The notes beneath the pieces were generated by a model that ran no database searches, was not told the origin of the DNA, and saw only the letters and a list, made by a program, of their open reading frames with translations. A DNA stretch of 64,000 nt from Neisseria montereyensis (lineage in GTDB: Bacteria > Pseudomonadota > Gammaproteobacteria > Burkholderiales > Neisseriaceae). The DNA lies in the NCBI RefSeq assembly GCF_024834045.1, contig NZ_JANUXW010000004.1, forward strand, positions 85,523-149,522. The letters run 5' to 3'. A program made the translations under genes and the position numbers. Positions 16,658 through 26,715 of this stretch are shown piece by piece (within the stretch, counting starts at the first letter, position 1; every line of letters starts with the position of its first letter).

Positions 16658-17668
16658 ATGAAGATAACACAGAAATTATTATTAGGCTTGAGCTTATGCC
16701 TACTCACCTTCCAAGCGGCCGCACAATCGGAAGTCCGACTGGCCGTACACGGCGCATTTAGCCTGCCCGACGAACAAATCAAGAAGTTCGAGCAAGAAAA
16801 TAATGCCAAACTCACCATCATTAAAGTCGGCAGCGGCAATGAAATGCTGAATAAATTGATTTTAAGCCGTGCCAAACCGATTGCCGATGTGGTCTATGGC
16901 TTAGATAATGTCAATATCATCAAAGCATGGGAAAACGGCATCTTATCTTCAAAACAGCCTACCTCCGTACCAACCGATGCTTCTTTGCCCGGCGTATTAG
17001 CTATTGACTACGCCTATGTGGTGTTGAACTACGATAAAAAATGGTTTGAAGATAAAAAGCTGCCCTTGCCGCAATCACTGGAAGACCTAGCCAAACCTGC
17101 TTATAAAGATTTATTGGTACTATCCAACCCCGGCACATCCAGCCCCGGCCTGGCTTTCCTCATGGCCAATATCGGCGGACTCGGCGAAGAACAGGCATTT
17201 AAATGGTGGGCCGATATGCGCAAAAACGGCGTAAAAGTCACTCAAAGCTGGAGCGATGCCTACTATACCGACTTCACCCAAAACGGCGGATCCCGCCCCT
17301 TAATCGTTAGCTATGCCACCAGCCCGGCCGCCGAAGTCTATTTCAGCAAAGGCAAATATACCGTACCGCCAACCGGAAACTTATTCCTAAAAGGCGGCGT
17401 ATTCCGCCAAATAGAAGGGGCTGCCGTGTTGAAAGGCGCAGAAAACCCGGGCTTAGCCATGAAACTGGCTGCATATCTGCAAAGCGCCGAGGTACAAAAA
17501 ACCCTGCCGTCTGAAATGTGGGTATACCCTGCTGCCAAAGGCACACCACTGCCGCAAGTGTTTGAGTTTGCCCAAACACCGAAACAACACTACACCCCGA
17601 GTAGCAATATCATGATAGAAAAACAAAAACAGTGGGTTAGCCGTTGGATAAGAACCGTACTCAAATAA
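16658..17668 (+). CDS. thiB: Thiamine ABC transporter substrate-binding protein
   Basis: A 336-residue periplasmic binding protein with signal peptide MKITQKLLLGLSLCLLTFQAAA. The mature protein has ThiB/TbpA features: VRLAVHGAFSLPDEQIKKFE, DVVYGLDN, SNPGTSSPGLAFL and WSDAYYTDF, including aromatic residues that stack on thiamine. It would deliver thiamine or its phosphates to ThiPQ. thiP and thiQ are 18.6 kb away in this window, so the transporter genes are split. The leader has a hairpin of TTTTTCAAAGG/CCTTTGAAAAA type around 16588-16613 but no clear TPP riboswitch. An uptake sequence is used as coding DNA near 17508 (LPSEMW). Confidence 0.88.
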   Translation: MKITQKLLLGLSLCLLTFQAAAQSEVRLAVHGAFSLPDEQIKKFEQENNAKLTIIKVGSGNEMLNKLILSRAKPIADVVYGLDNVNIIKAWENGILSSKQPTSVPTDASLPGVLAIDYAYVVLNYDKKWFEDKKLPLPQSLEDLAKPAYKDLLVLSNPGTSSPGLAFLMANIGGLGEEQAFKWWADMRKNGVKVTQSWSDAYYTDFTQNGGSRPLIVSYATSPAAEVYFSKGKYTVPPTGNLFLKGGVFRQIEGAAVLKGAENPGLAMKLAAYLQSAEVQKTLPSEMWVYPAAKGTPLPQVFEFAQTPKQHYTPSSNIMIEKQKQWVSRWIRTVLK

Positions 17669-17685
17669 ACCGGTTATATGCAAAC

Positions 17686-17715
17686 AGGCCGTCTGAAAGG
17701 TTTCAGACGGCTTTT
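17686..17715 (+). terminator. Paired-DUS terminator of thiB
   Basis: GCCGTCTGAAA (17688-17698) pairs with TTTCAGACGGC (17701-17711), followed by TTTTAT. It stands 20 bases after the thiB stop. Confidence 0.85.
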
Positions 17716-17757
17716 ATATAAACACCCGACACACATCCATATAACCAAGGAAAATCA

Positions 17758-18771
17758 ATGAAGCTCAAAGCCTTTCTAGCCGAACGGAATATTGAATTTA
17801 GTTTGCGCCGTTATGGTATTGATGCACTCAACTTTATGGCCTTAGGTTTATTCAGCTCTCTTATTGTCGGGCTGATTTTAAAAACCATCGGCACATGGGC
17901 CTCATGGCAGTGGCTGATAGATGTCGGCACACAAGCACAAAGCGCCATGGGCGCAGCCATCGGTACAGGCGTGGCTTTTGCCCTCAAAGCACCGCCGTTA
18001 GTATTGCTCGCCAGTGTGGTCACCGGCACCGCAGGCGCAGCTTTAGGCGGCCCTGTCGGTTGTTTCCTCGCCGCAGCAGCCGGCGCCGAAGCCGGAAAAC
18101 TGCTTCACAAAACCACACCGATTGATATCGTACTCACCCCTGCCGTTACCCTAAGTGTCGGCATCGCCATTGCCCAATTTATCGGCCCGGCCGTTGCCGC
18201 CTTAATGAGCCAAACCGGAGAATTGGTTATGTGGGCGGTAGAATTACAACCCCTACTCATGAGCATGGTTGTGGCCGTATTAATGGGCGTATTATTAACC
18301 TTGCCCATCTCAAGCGCCGCTATTGCCATTTCCCTTTCACTCAGCGGGCTGGCAGCAGGCGCGGCTACCGTAGGCTGTTGCGCACAAATGATAGGCTTTG
18401 CCATTATGGGCTTTCGGGATAACCGCTGGGCCGGCCTACTCAGCCACGGCTTAGGCACCAGTATGCTGCAAATGCCCAATATTATTAAAAACCCGAAAAT
18501 CTGGATTCCGCCCACATTAACCAGCGCATTATTGGCACCATTAGCCACTCTAGGCTTTCAAATGAGCAATATTCCCTCAGGCGCCGGAATGGGTACCAGC
18601 GGATTAGTCGGCCAAGTAGGCACAATCAACGCTATGGGCAGCACCCCGACAGTCTGGCTCGCCATCGCCCTACTGCACTTCATACTCCCCGCCCTGCTAA
18701 CCTGGCTGATTGCCGCTTGGATGCGCCGCCGAGGGTGGATTCGGGATGGTGATTTGAAACTGGATATATAA
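17758..18771 (+). CDS. Multi-pass membrane protein, PTS EIIC-like (PTS_EIIC_2 type)
   Basis: A 337-residue, very hydrophobic protein with about 8-10 membrane segments and repeated Gly/Ala-rich stretches (GTGVAFALKAPPLVLLASVV; GAALGGPVGC). The layout, IPPTLTSALLAPLATLGF and SGAGMGTSGLVGQVGTI match the standalone PTS_EIIC_2 family. These lack IIA/IIB partners here, so sugar transport through the phosphotransferase system is not shown. Placed after thiB but behind a terminator, so probably its own unit. Ribosome site AAGGAAA precedes the ATG. Family call is fairly firm, substrate unknown. Confidence 0.75.
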   Translation: MKLKAFLAERNIEFSLRRYGIDALNFMALGLFSSLIVGLILKTIGTWASWQWLIDVGTQAQSAMGAAIGTGVAFALKAPPLVLLASVVTGTAGAALGGPVGCFLAAAAGAEAGKLLHKTTPIDIVLTPAVTLSVGIAIAQFIGPAVAALMSQTGELVMWAVELQPLLMSMVVAVLMGVLLTLPISSAAIAISLSLSGLAAGAATVGCCAQMIGFAIMGFRDNRWAGLLSHGLGTSMLQMPNIIKNPKIWIPPTLTSALLAPLATLGFQMSNIPSGAGMGTSGLVGQVGTINAMGSTPTVWLAIALLHFILPALLTWLIAAWMRRRGWIRDGDLKLDI

Positions 18772-18896
18772 TATAAAATTTAGAAAATTGCCCAAGGCGA
18801 TTACGGCAAGAATAATAAAGCGCCGATTATCCTATAAAATCAAAAGATTATTTTAAATTTTAATAAACAGATAAACGAATACAGAAAGCAAATTTA

Positions 18897-21293
18897 ATGA
18901 ATAAAAAACATCTTTCAGAACGTGATATTTGTACAAAATACATAACCCCTGCCCTACAAAAAGCAGGCTGGGATATTGCCACCCAAATTCGAGAAGAATT
19001 TCCGCTCACCAAAGGCCGCATTATAGTGCGTGGCAAACTACATACTCGAGGCAAACATAAGCGTGCCGACTATGTTTTGTTTTACAAACCCAATATTCCC
19101 ATTGCCATTATCGAAGCAAAAGACAATAAACACAGCATTGGCGACGGTATGCAACAAGCGCTTGGTTATGCAGAAATGCTGGATGTGCCTTTTATATTCA
19201 GCTCCAATGGTGATGGCTTTCTGTTTCACAATAAAATTGCTACCGACGGCATAATAGAACGCGAGCTTGCCCTTCACGAATTTCCTTCTGCAGAAACACT
19301 ATGGCAATGGTGGTCGGAGCACCGTGGCTTAAATGAACAACAGAACACACTGATAACACAAGACTACTTTAGCGACGGAAGTCATAAAGTTCCGCGCTAC
19401 TACCAATTGCAAGCCATTAACAAAACAATTGAAGCCATCGCACAAGGTCAGAATCGCATTCTTCTTGTGATGGCCACCGGCACAGGCAAAACATTTACCG
19501 CATTCCAAATTATTTGGCGGCTATGGAAATCCAGAGCTAAAAAACGCATTTTATTCCTAGCCGACCGCAATATTCTGGTTGACCAAACAATGACCAATGA
19601 TTTCAAACCGTTTGGTTCGGCCATGACTAAAATTCAAAAGCGGCAAGTGAATAAATCCTATGAAATTTATCTTTCTCTTTATCAAGCCGTAACCGGTAAT
19701 GAAGAAGATAAAAATATTTATCGGCAATTCAGCCCGGATTTTTTCGACCTTATTGTTATTGATGAATGCCATCGCGGTAGTGCGGCCGATGATTCTGCTT
19801 GGCGGGAAATACTGGAATATTTCTCTTCAGCTACACAAATCGGCCTAACCGCCACCCCCAAAGAAACCAAAGAAGTCTCCAATATCGACTACTTTGGCGA
19901 CCCTATCTATACCTATAGCCTCCGTCAGGGCATTGATGACGGTTTTCTAGCGCCATATACAGTTGTGCGTATTGATTTTGATCGCGATCTAAGCGGCTGG
20001 CGGCCTGATAAAGAAATGGTCGATAAATATGGCAACCAAATTGAAGATCGTATCTATAACCAAAAAGATTTTGACAAAACACTGGTGCTGGAAAAACGCA
20101 CCCGGTTAGTTGCCAAAAAAATTACCGAATTTCTCAAGCAAACCAACCGTTTCGATAAAACCATCGTTTTTTGTGAAAATATCGACCATGCCGAACGTAT
20201 GCGGCAGGCGTTGGTTAATGAAAATGCCGATATGGTGGCGCAAAACAGTAAATACGTTATGCGCATCACCGGTGATAACGAAGAAGGCAAAGCCGAACTT
20301 GATAATTTTATATTCCCTGAGAGCAAGTATCCTGTTATCGCCACCACTTCAAAGCTAATGACCACCGGAGTGGATGCTCAAACATGCAAGCTCATTGTGT
20401 TGGACCAACGTATCCAATCCATGACGGAATTTAAGCAGATTATCGGACGCGGCACACGGATTAATGAAGAGCATGGCAAATATTATTTCACCATTATGGA
20501 CTTTAAAAAAGCCACCGAATTATTTGCCGACCCTGATTTTGACGGTGAGCCGGTACAAATATACGAACCTGCCGAAGATCAATCACCCGTACCACCGGAA
20601 GAACTTACTGAACCGGAAAGCGTTGACGGCACTCCCACGCCCGAAACCGAAGAAAACGGAGTCGACTGGGAAGAAGTTGATATCATCTCCGAACCTGAAG
20701 GTAAAAATAGTATTCGCCGTTATGTTGTAGAGGGCGTTGAAGTTAAAGTGGCTGCCGAGCGTGTCCAATACTTTGATGCCAACGGAAAACTCATCACAGA
20801 GTCGCTCAAAGACTATACCCGCAACACACTCACTAAAGAATATGCCACACTGAACGATTTTCTCCGCCGTTGGAACAGCGCCGAGAAAAAACAAGCCATT
20901 ATTAATGAGCTATCCGAACAAGGCATATTTTTTGAAGCCCTTGCCGAAGAAGTCGGGCGGCAGTCCGGCAAAGTGTTCGATCCTTTCGATTTAGTGTGCC
21001 ATATTGTTTGGGATATGCCGCCGCTTACACGCAAAGAACGCGCCGAACAAGTGAAAAAACGGAATTACTTCACCCGCTATGGCGAGCAAGCCCGCCGGGT
21101 ATTAGAAGGGCTGCTTGATAAATATGCCGATGAAGGCGTAACACATATTGAAGAACCACAAATTCTCACTATTGCACCTTTTACCGAATTGGGCACACCG
21201 ATAGAAATCATTCAAACCTTTGGCGGGCTGGAGCAATACCAACAAGCGATTAACGAATTAGAACAAGCTATTTATAGCGCCGAAGCAAAATAA
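18897..21293 (+). CDS. hsdR: Type I restriction enzyme R subunit
   Basis: A 798-residue translocase-nuclease. The N-terminal nuclease motif is D58 followed by IIEAKD (E73-x-K75). The SF2 helicase part has ATGTGKT (193-199), DECH (289-292) and TATP (318-321). Later GRGTRINEE is helicase motif VI. HsdR binds the HsdM-HsdS methylase and cleaves unmethylated foreign DNA after ATP-driven translocation. The size resembles EcoEI-type R subunits. A linker rich in Pro/Glu lies around residues 560-600. It is followed after 17 bases by hsdM. I saw no uptake sequence in the hsd locus. Confidence 0.95.
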   Translation: MNKKHLSERDICTKYITPALQKAGWDIATQIREEFPLTKGRIIVRGKLHTRGKHKRADYVLFYKPNIPIAIIEAKDNKHSIGDGMQQALGYAEMLDVPFIFSSNGDGFLFHNKIATDGIIERELALHEFPSAETLWQWWSEHRGLNEQQNTLITQDYFSDGSHKVPRYYQLQAINKTIEAIAQGQNRILLVMATGTGKTFTAFQIIWRLWKSRAKKRILFLADRNILVDQTMTNDFKPFGSAMTKIQKRQVNKSYEIYLSLYQAVTGNEEDKNIYRQFSPDFFDLIVIDECHRGSAADDSAWREILEYFSSATQIGLTATPKETKEVSNIDYFGDPIYTYSLRQGIDDGFLAPYTVVRIDFDRDLSGWRPDKEMVDKYGNQIEDRIYNQKDFDKTLVLEKRTRLVAKKITEFLKQTNRFDKTIVFCENIDHAERMRQALVNENADMVAQNSKYVMRITGDNEEGKAELDNFIFPESKYPVIATTSKLMTTGVDAQTCKLIVLDQRIQSMTEFKQIIGRGTRINEEHGKYYFTIMDFKKATELFADPDFDGEPVQIYEPAEDQSPVPPEELTEPESVDGTPTPETEENGVDWEEVDIISEPEGKNSIRRYVVEGVEVKVAAERVQYFDANGKLITESLKDYTRNTLTKEYATLNDFLRRWNSAEKKQAIINELSEQGIFFEALAEEVGRQSGKVFDPFDLVCHIVWDMPPLTRKERAEQVKKRNYFTRYGEQARRVLEGLLDKYADEGVTHIEEPQILTIAPFTELGTPIEIIQTFGGLEQYQQAINELEQAIYSAEAK

Positions 21294-21310
21294 TTGGAAA
21301 TCAAACTACT

Positions 21311-22777
21311 ATGTCACTTTCAACTTTAATTAAGTCGATTCAAGATATTATGCGGAAAGACGTTGGCGTCGACGGAGATGCCCAACGCATCAGCCAAATG
21401 GTTTGGCTGATTTTCTTAAAAATCTTTGATGATAAAGAACAAGAATGGCAGTTTACCGTACCCGACTACCGCTCACCTTTAGCCGACCGCTACCGCTGGT
21501 CTAACTGGGCGAAAAATCCTGAAGGGATAACCGGCGACGAGCTTTTAAACTTTGTCAACAACGACCTATTCCCCACCTTGAAAAATTTAGCCACCACCGC
21601 TAATGCTTCCCCCTATGGCAAAGTTGTCGGTTCCGTGTTTGAAGATGCCCACAACTATATGAAATCCGGCACACTGCTGCGCCAAGTGATTAACACTATC
21701 CAGCAAGATGTGGATTTCAATAAATCCGGCGACCGCCATTTATTCAACGATATCTATGAAAAAATTCTTGCCGACCTACAATCAGCAGGCAATGCCGGTG
21801 AATTCTATACGCCCCGCGCCGTTACCCAATTTATGGTGGATATGCTCGACCCGCAGCTCGGCCAAACGATTCTTGATCCGGCCTGCGGAACCGGCGGCTT
21901 CCTCACCTGCGCCATCGAGCATTTAAGCAAACAAATCACAACCGCAAAAGATCGCGAGCTGCTTCAAAAGAGCATTCATGGCGTAGAAAAAAAACCGCTG
22001 CCGCATATGCTGGCAATAACCAATATGATGCTGCACGGCATAGACGTGCCCACCCATATCCGCCACGACAACACCCTCAGCCGCCCGCTTAAAGACTACG
22101 GCGCCGCCGACAAAGTGGATATAGTGATAACCAATCCCCCCTTTGGCGGCATGGAAGAAAACGGCATTGAAAACAACTTTCCACGCAAATATCAAACCCG
22201 TGAAACCGCCGATCTCTTTATGGCATTGATTATGCATCTGCTCAAGAACGACACCGGCAAAGCGGCAGTGGTATTGCCCGACGGCTTTTTATTTGGGGAA
22301 AGCACCAAAACCACGCTAAAACAAGAACTCTTAACGGAATTCAATCTGCACACCATCGTGCGCCTGCCCAAAGGCGTATTTGCACCCTATACCAGCATTG
22401 CCACCAATATTCTGTTTTTTGATAAAGGCGGCCCCACAAAAGATATCTGGTTTTTCGAGCACCCCTATCCCGAAGGCTATAAATCTTATTCACGCTCCAA
22501 ACCCTTAACCATCGGCGAATTCGATTTAGAGAAAAGCTGGTGGGGCGGAGCAGCACGCAAAGGCAGAAAAGCCACCCGACACGCATGGAAAGTATCCGCC
22601 ACCGAGCTGGCTGATCGCGGCTACAATCTGGATTGCAAAAACCCCTATCAGGAAACCGTAGTTCAAGCCGACCCTGAAACCTTAATAGCCGAGTATCAAA
22701 GCATTGTGAAACAAATTGAAATCCTACAAACCGAACTAAAAGCCGAATTGGCCGCCAGCTTGGAGCACCGTGTATGA
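21311..22777 (+). CDS. hsdM: Type I restriction-modification DNA methyltransferase subunit
   Basis: A 488-residue N6-adenine methyltransferase. The AdoMet-binding motif is DPACGTGGF (189-197) and the catalytic motif is NPPF (275-278). The N-terminal helical domain (about 1-140) is that of HsdM. Two copies pair with HsdS to methylate host sites, protecting them from HsdR. Its stop overlaps the hsdS start (ATGA at 22774-22777), so the two are translationally coupled. Confidence 0.96.
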   Translation: MSLSTLIKSIQDIMRKDVGVDGDAQRISQMVWLIFLKIFDDKEQEWQFTVPDYRSPLADRYRWSNWAKNPEGITGDELLNFVNNDLFPTLKNLATTANASPYGKVVGSVFEDAHNYMKSGTLLRQVINTIQQDVDFNKSGDRHLFNDIYEKILADLQSAGNAGEFYTPRAVTQFMVDMLDPQLGQTILDPACGTGGFLTCAIEHLSKQITTAKDRELLQKSIHGVEKKPLPHMLAITNMMLHGIDVPTHIRHDNTLSRPLKDYGAADKVDIVITNPPFGGMEENGIENNFPRKYQTRETADLFMALIMHLLKNDTGKAAVVLPDGFLFGESTKTTLKQELLTEFNLHTIVRLPKGVFAPYTSIATNILFFDKGGPTKDIWFFEHPYPEGYKSYSRSKPLTIGEFDLEKSWWGGAARKGRKATRHAWKVSATELADRGYNLDCKNPYQETVVQADPETLIAEYQSIVKQIEILQTELKAELAASLEHRV

Positions 22778-24390
22778 ATACCGCCACGGCCAATCTATTG
22801 GCAAAATACTTCGATGCCGCTTTTAATGCACCGGAAGGCATTAAAAAATTACGCGAATTGATTCTTACTCTTGCCATGCAAGGCAAATTGGTTGAGCAAG
22901 ACCCAAGCGATCCGCCTGCTTCGGAATTGCTGAAAGCAATAGAAGCGGAAAAACAGCAGTTGATAAAAGACAAAAAAATTAAAAAGCCTAAGCCTTTACC
23001 AGCTATTAAACCGGAGGAACAACCTTATCAATTACCAAAGGGTTGGGAGTGGGTACGACTAGGAAATGTCTTACATTTCGAATATGGTAATAATCTTCCT
23101 AAAAATAAGCGTTCGAACTCCGGTGAATTTCCTGTATATGGTTCAAATGGTATCGTTGGCACTCATAAAGAAGCCTTTGTACAGGATAGATGCATCGTAA
23201 TTGGTAGAAAAGGATCAGCTGGTGCATTAAATCTATGCCTTTCTTACGGTTGCTGTGTAACTGACGTGGCTTATTACTGTGTCCCACCATCATGCATCGA
23301 TCTTAATTTTTCTTTTAAGTTGCTTTGCAATTTGAAACTGGAAACCCTTGGAAAAGGCATAAAACCGGGCCTAAATCGAAATGATGCCTATAATTTATTA
23401 ATTGCCATTCCTCCATTTTCTGAACAACTGCGAATTGTCGCCCGTATCGATCAGTTAATGGCTTTATGCGATAAGTTAGAAAAACTGCGTGCGGAAAGAG
23501 TAGAAAAACGACAGGCCGTACATGCAGCCGCTATTCAACAGCTCCTCGAAGCTCCAAATAGCTCTGCCTGGAATTTTATTCAACAGCATTTTGGCGAACT
23601 CTACAGTGTTAAAGAAAATATTACTGAGCTACGCAAAGCCATTCTCCAACTGGCCATGCAAGGCAAATTGGTTGCGCAAGATCCAAGCGATCCGCCTGCT
23701 TCCGAACTGTTGAAAGCCATAGAAGCGGAAAAACAGCAGTTGATAGAAGACAAAAAAATTAAAAAGCCTAAGCCTTTACCAACTATTAAACCGGAAGAAC
23801 AACCTTATCAATTACCAAAGGGTTGGGAATGGGTGAGATTAAACGATGTGCTTGATGTACGGGATGGAACTCATGACACCCCTAAATATGTGAACACTGG
23901 GTATCCACTGGTTACTAGCAAAAATATTTATGCTGGCCAACTCAGCTTGGATAATATTAAATATATATCCAAAGAAGACCATAAGAAAATATCTGAACGC
24001 TCAAAAGTAGATAAAGGTGATATCCTATTTGCAATGATTGGCAGTATCGGTAATCCTGTAATTGTGGATTTAGATATAGAATTCTCAATAAAAAATATTG
24101 CACTATTCAAATATTTTATAGAAGGTACACCAAATAATCGATATCTTCACTATTATCTTATTTACGCTCAAAAAAAGATGAAAACAATGTCTTCTGGGGC
24201 TGTCCAAAGTTTTGTATCTTTGAGTTTCCTTAGAAATTATCCATTCCCCCTCCCCCCCCTCCCCGAACAAAAACGCATCGTAGCCCGTATCGACCAGCTA
24301 ATGGCTTTATGCGATAAGTTGGAACAACAAATAGAAGCGGCAACAGATAAACAAACCGAACTACTCAATACGGTAGCCGCTCGGATATAG
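22774..24390 (+). CDS. hsdS: Type I restriction-modification specificity subunit, possibly phase-variable
   Basis: A 538-residue HsdS with two target-recognition domains (about residues 90-220 and 350-490). Each is introduced by a nearly identical conserved block (LAMQGKL, then DPSDPPASELLKAIEAEKQQ and LPKGWEWVRL). Each is followed by RIVARIDQLMALCDKLE. HsdS dictates the bipartite DNA sequence recognised by the complex. The two blocks are nearly identical at DNA level, which would allow recombination. A C8 tract at 24252-24259 (codons for PLPPLPEQ) lies ahead of the distal conserved region; slippage would truncate the protein. In this window the frame is open. Confidence 0.93.
   Translation: MNTATANLLAKYFDAAFNAPEGIKKLRELILTLAMQGKLVEQDPSDPPASELLKAIEAEKQQLIKDKKIKKPKPLPAIKPEEQPYQLPKGWEWVRLGNVLHFEYGNNLPKNKRSNSGEFPVYGSNGIVGTHKEAFVQDRCIVIGRKGSAGALNLCLSYGCCVTDVAYYCVPPSCIDLNFSFKLLCNLKLETLGKGIKPGLNRNDAYNLLIAIPPFSEQLRIVARIDQLMALCDKLEKLRAERVEKRQAVHAAAIQQLLEAPNSSAWNFIQQHFGELYSVKENITELRKAILQLAMQGKLVAQDPSDPPASELLKAIEAEKQQLIEDKKIKKPKPLPTIKPEEQPYQLPKGWEWVRLNDVLDVRDGTHDTPKYVNTGYPLVTSKNIYAGQLSLDNIKYISKEDHKKISERSKVDKGDILFAMIGSIGNPVIVDLDIEFSIKNIALFKYFIEGTPNNRYLHYYLIYAQKKMKTMSSGAVQSFVSLSFLRNYPFPLPPLPEQKRIVARIDQLMALCDKLEQQIEAATDKQTELLNTVAARI
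22873..23054 (+). repeat. Direct repeat, copy 1, inside hsdS
   Basis: About 182 bases nearly identical to 23653-23834 (in-frame offset 780 bases). They encode the conserved block preceding target-recognition domain 1. Confidence 0.9.
23441..23480 (+). repeat. Short direct repeat, copy 1, distal conserved region of hsdS
   Basis: Forty bases (encoding ARIDQLMALCDKLE) closely match 24284-24323, 843 bases further on. Together with the long repeats it flanks each target-recognition domain on both sides. Confidence 0.85.
23653..23834 (+). repeat. Direct repeat, copy 2, inside hsdS
   Basis: Second copy of the 22873-23054 block, preceding target-recognition domain 2; few base differences between the copies. 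Confidence 0.9.
24252..24259 (+). repeat. C8 homopolymer tract in hsdS (possible slippage site)
   Basis: Within 24246-24264 the sequence is C5-T-C8-T-C4. Homopolymer C or G tracts of this length inside Neisseria genes are common phase-variation sites. The current length keeps hsdS in frame. Confidence 0.6.
24284..24323 (+). repeat. Short direct repeat, copy 2, distal conserved region of hsdS
   Basis: Second copy of the 23441-23480 repeat, at the end of target-recognition domain 2 and just after the C8 tract. Confidence 0.85.
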
Positions 24391-24420
24391 AATACATCTA
24401 CGATAATCGCTGTAATAACA

Positions 24421-24458
24421 AGAGGCCGTCTGAAAAAGATTTCAGACGGCCTCTTGTT
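24421..24458. terminator. Paired-DUS bidirectional terminator between hsdS and betT
   Basis: AGAGGCCGTCTGAA (24421-24434) pairs with TTCAGACGGCCTCT (24441-24454), a 14-bp stem. It lies between convergent hsdS and betT and can serve both. Confidence 0.85.
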
Positions 24459-24490
24459 TATTCAGTTGTATAGCAACCTAGTTTTTTACT

Positions 24491-26503
24491 TTAACGCTCC
24501 AAATGCAAAAACTGGATATGCCGTTCATACTGATTCAGAATATCAATAATGATTTGCTCTTTGGTATAACCGACAATATCGTAATCCTGACTGCCTTCAA
24601 CCAAGAATACTTCGGCGCGGTAATAGATTTCCTGCTCGCCTTTTGATGCCAGATTAGTAGCCTGACTCAAAGCGAATACCGGTTTAACGGCTTCCAATAG
24701 GCGGACTTCATATAAGAAATCGATTTCTTCACCATGCAACACGGCCAATTTCAAGGCACGGTTTTCTTTGTCTTCCGTGAGCTTGCTTTCAATACCTTTT
24801 TCCTGCAACTCATGTGCTACTTCCAGCATCGCCGGTTGTAAGCTATGGGTCATAAAGCGTGATGCGTCTTTGCTATCGGGGAATGTTACCAAGCGGCTCA
24901 AACGGTTGCGCCAGTTGCGGCCGTTATCCAATACCATTGCACGGTCGATAAGGTTGGCTTTGCGTTTATTGCCTTCCTGTTGCAGGCACATCCACAAAGA
25001 AATCATATAGAGCACCAAAATAAGCGAGAACGGCAAACCTGCGACAACCGATACCGATTGCAACGAACCGAAACCGCCGGCAAAAAGCAGGCCGAGGGTG
25101 ATTAAGCCGGTGGCCGCTGCCCAGAATAGGCGCATCCAAATCGGTGCGTCGGCACCGGAGGCAAGGTTTTTCGAGCTTAAGTTTGCCAATACCAGCGCAC
25201 CTGAGTCGGCAGACGTTACAAAGAAAATCAAACCGATCACCACTGCCAACAATGACCACATAGAAGCAAGCGGGTAATGCTCAAGTAGTGCGAATAAGCC
25301 CATTGCCGGGTCTTGCAGGGCGGTTTCGCCCAAAGCCACTGCGCCGTTGTTCACTATTTCAATGGCACTGTTACCAAAAATCGAGAACCAGGCAAAGATA
25401 AAGCCAAGCGGAATAAACATCACGCCGAACACAAATTCACGCAAAGTACGGCCGCGTGAAATACGGGCGATAAACAGGCCGACAAACGGCGCCCATGCTA
25501 CCCACCATGCCCAGAAAAAGATGGTCCAACCTGATTTCCATTCCGCGCCCTGTTCGCCATTGTAGGCATATACTTGGAAGGTTTTCATCACGATGGTTTG
25601 AAAATAATCGCCGATGTTTTCAGTAAGCGCGTTCAGTAGGAACACGGTAGAGCCCATAAACAGCAGGCCGATTAGTAGAACGGTAGCACCCAACATATTG
25701 ATTTCGGAAAGACGGCGTACACCACGTTCCACACCCGACATCGCCGATAATCCGGCCACAATCACCACCGAAACGATAATGGTGGCTTGCACCAGTTTAT
25801 TGGTCGGAATACCAAATACATGGTTCAAACCGGCATTGGCTTGCAATACGCCGATACCGAGACTGGTGGCAATACCCAGCAAGGTACACACCACGCCGAA
25901 AGTGTCGACCGTGTGCCCCAGCCAGCCTTCGGTACGTTTACGGCCGAAGATAGGCATCAATGCACTACGCAGGGCAAGCGGCATATCTCTACGGTAAGCA
26001 AAATACGCCAGCGCCATGCCGATTAAGGCATAGATACCCCAACCGTGCAAACCCCAGTGTAAGAAGGTTTGCGCCATTGCCGCGCGTGCCGCTTCGGGCG
26101 TACCGCCCTCACCGATATTGGGGGTGAGATAGTGGGTTAGCGGTTCGGAAGCACCGAAAAACAGCAAATCGATACCGATACCGGCCGAGAACAGCATGGC
26201 CGCCCAAGCCAGATAGGGGAAGTCGGGGCGGTCTTGGTCTTTGCCCAACTTGATATCGCCGTATCGCGATGCGCCGACAAAAATGGAAAAAATCGAATAA
26301 GCGGCCACAACCAGCATGTAATACCAGCCGAATTTATCCGATATCCAGCGCAAGGCGCTGCCGAGTACATTTTCACTGAGCTCGGGGAACATAATCGTAA
26401 ATACGATAAGGGCAACAGATGCTACCGAAGCGGCGGTAAACACGGTTTTATTCACCGCCAGCTTAGGCAGCTCCGCTTCCGTGTGATTAGAGGCATTATG
26501 CAT
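24491..26503 (-). CDS. betT: BCCT family choline transporter
   Basis: A 670-residue protein of the betaine/choline/carnitine transporter family. About 12 membrane helices cover residues 20-510, with the family motif GWTIFFWAWWVAWAPFVG (about 327-344). A hydrophilic C-terminal domain of about 150 residues follows, as in osmoregulated BetT. It would import choline for oxidation to glycine betaine by BetA and BetB, both nearby. Ribosome site AAGGAGAACGC precedes the ATG. Substrate choice (choline over betaine) is inferred from the neighbouring bet genes. Confidence 0.9.
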   Translation of the reverse strand: MHNASNHTEAELPKLAVNKTVFTAASVASVALIVFTIMFPELSENVLGSALRWISDKFGWYYMLVVAAYSIFSIFVGASRYGDIKLGKDQDRPDFPYLAWAAMLFSAGIGIDLLFFGASEPLTHYLTPNIGEGGTPEAARAAMAQTFLHWGLHGWGIYALIGMALAYFAYRRDMPLALRSALMPIFGRKRTEGWLGHTVDTFGVVCTLLGIATSLGIGVLQANAGLNHVFGIPTNKLVQATIIVSVVIVAGLSAMSGVERGVRRLSEINMLGATVLLIGLLFMGSTVFLLNALTENIGDYFQTIVMKTFQVYAYNGEQGAEWKSGWTIFFWAWWVAWAPFVGLFIARISRGRTLREFVFGVMFIPLGFIFAWFSIFGNSAIEIVNNGAVALGETALQDPAMGLFALLEHYPLASMWSLLAVVIGLIFFVTSADSGALVLANLSSKNLASGADAPIWMRLFWAAATGLITLGLLFAGGFGSLQSVSVVAGLPFSLILVLYMISLWMCLQQEGNKRKANLIDRAMVLDNGRNWRNRLSRLVTFPDSKDASRFMTHSLQPAMLEVAHELQEKGIESKLTEDKENRALKLAVLHGEEIDFLYEVRLLEAVKPVFALSQATNLASKGEQEIYYRAEVFLVEGSQDYDIVGYTKEQIIIDILNQYERHIQFLHLER

Positions 26504-26543
26504 GCGTTCTCCTTATATTATTTTAAGATCAAGAACAATAAGT

Positions 26544-26709
26544 TTCAGACGGCCTCAAACAGCCTGAAGGCCGTCTGAATAAACATGATTAAACTGTTTG
26601 TTATGTTCTCCTTTTTCAGACGGCCTAAACCATAACGGCCATCCGGCGGCAATCTATTCATGCCGCTTGGTTTTCAGACGGCCTAAAGTATCTATAAAGG
26701 CCGTCTGAA
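26544..26709. repeat. Cluster of five DNA uptake sequences
   Basis: Five full AGGCCGTCTGAA copies lie within 166 bases between betA and betT: 26544-26555 (-), 26568-26579 (+), 26615-26626 (-), 26673-26684 (-) and 26698-26709 (+). Pairs can fold into hairpins, and the block probably ends betA transcription. Confidence 0.85.
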
Positions 26710-26715
26710 AAATAT

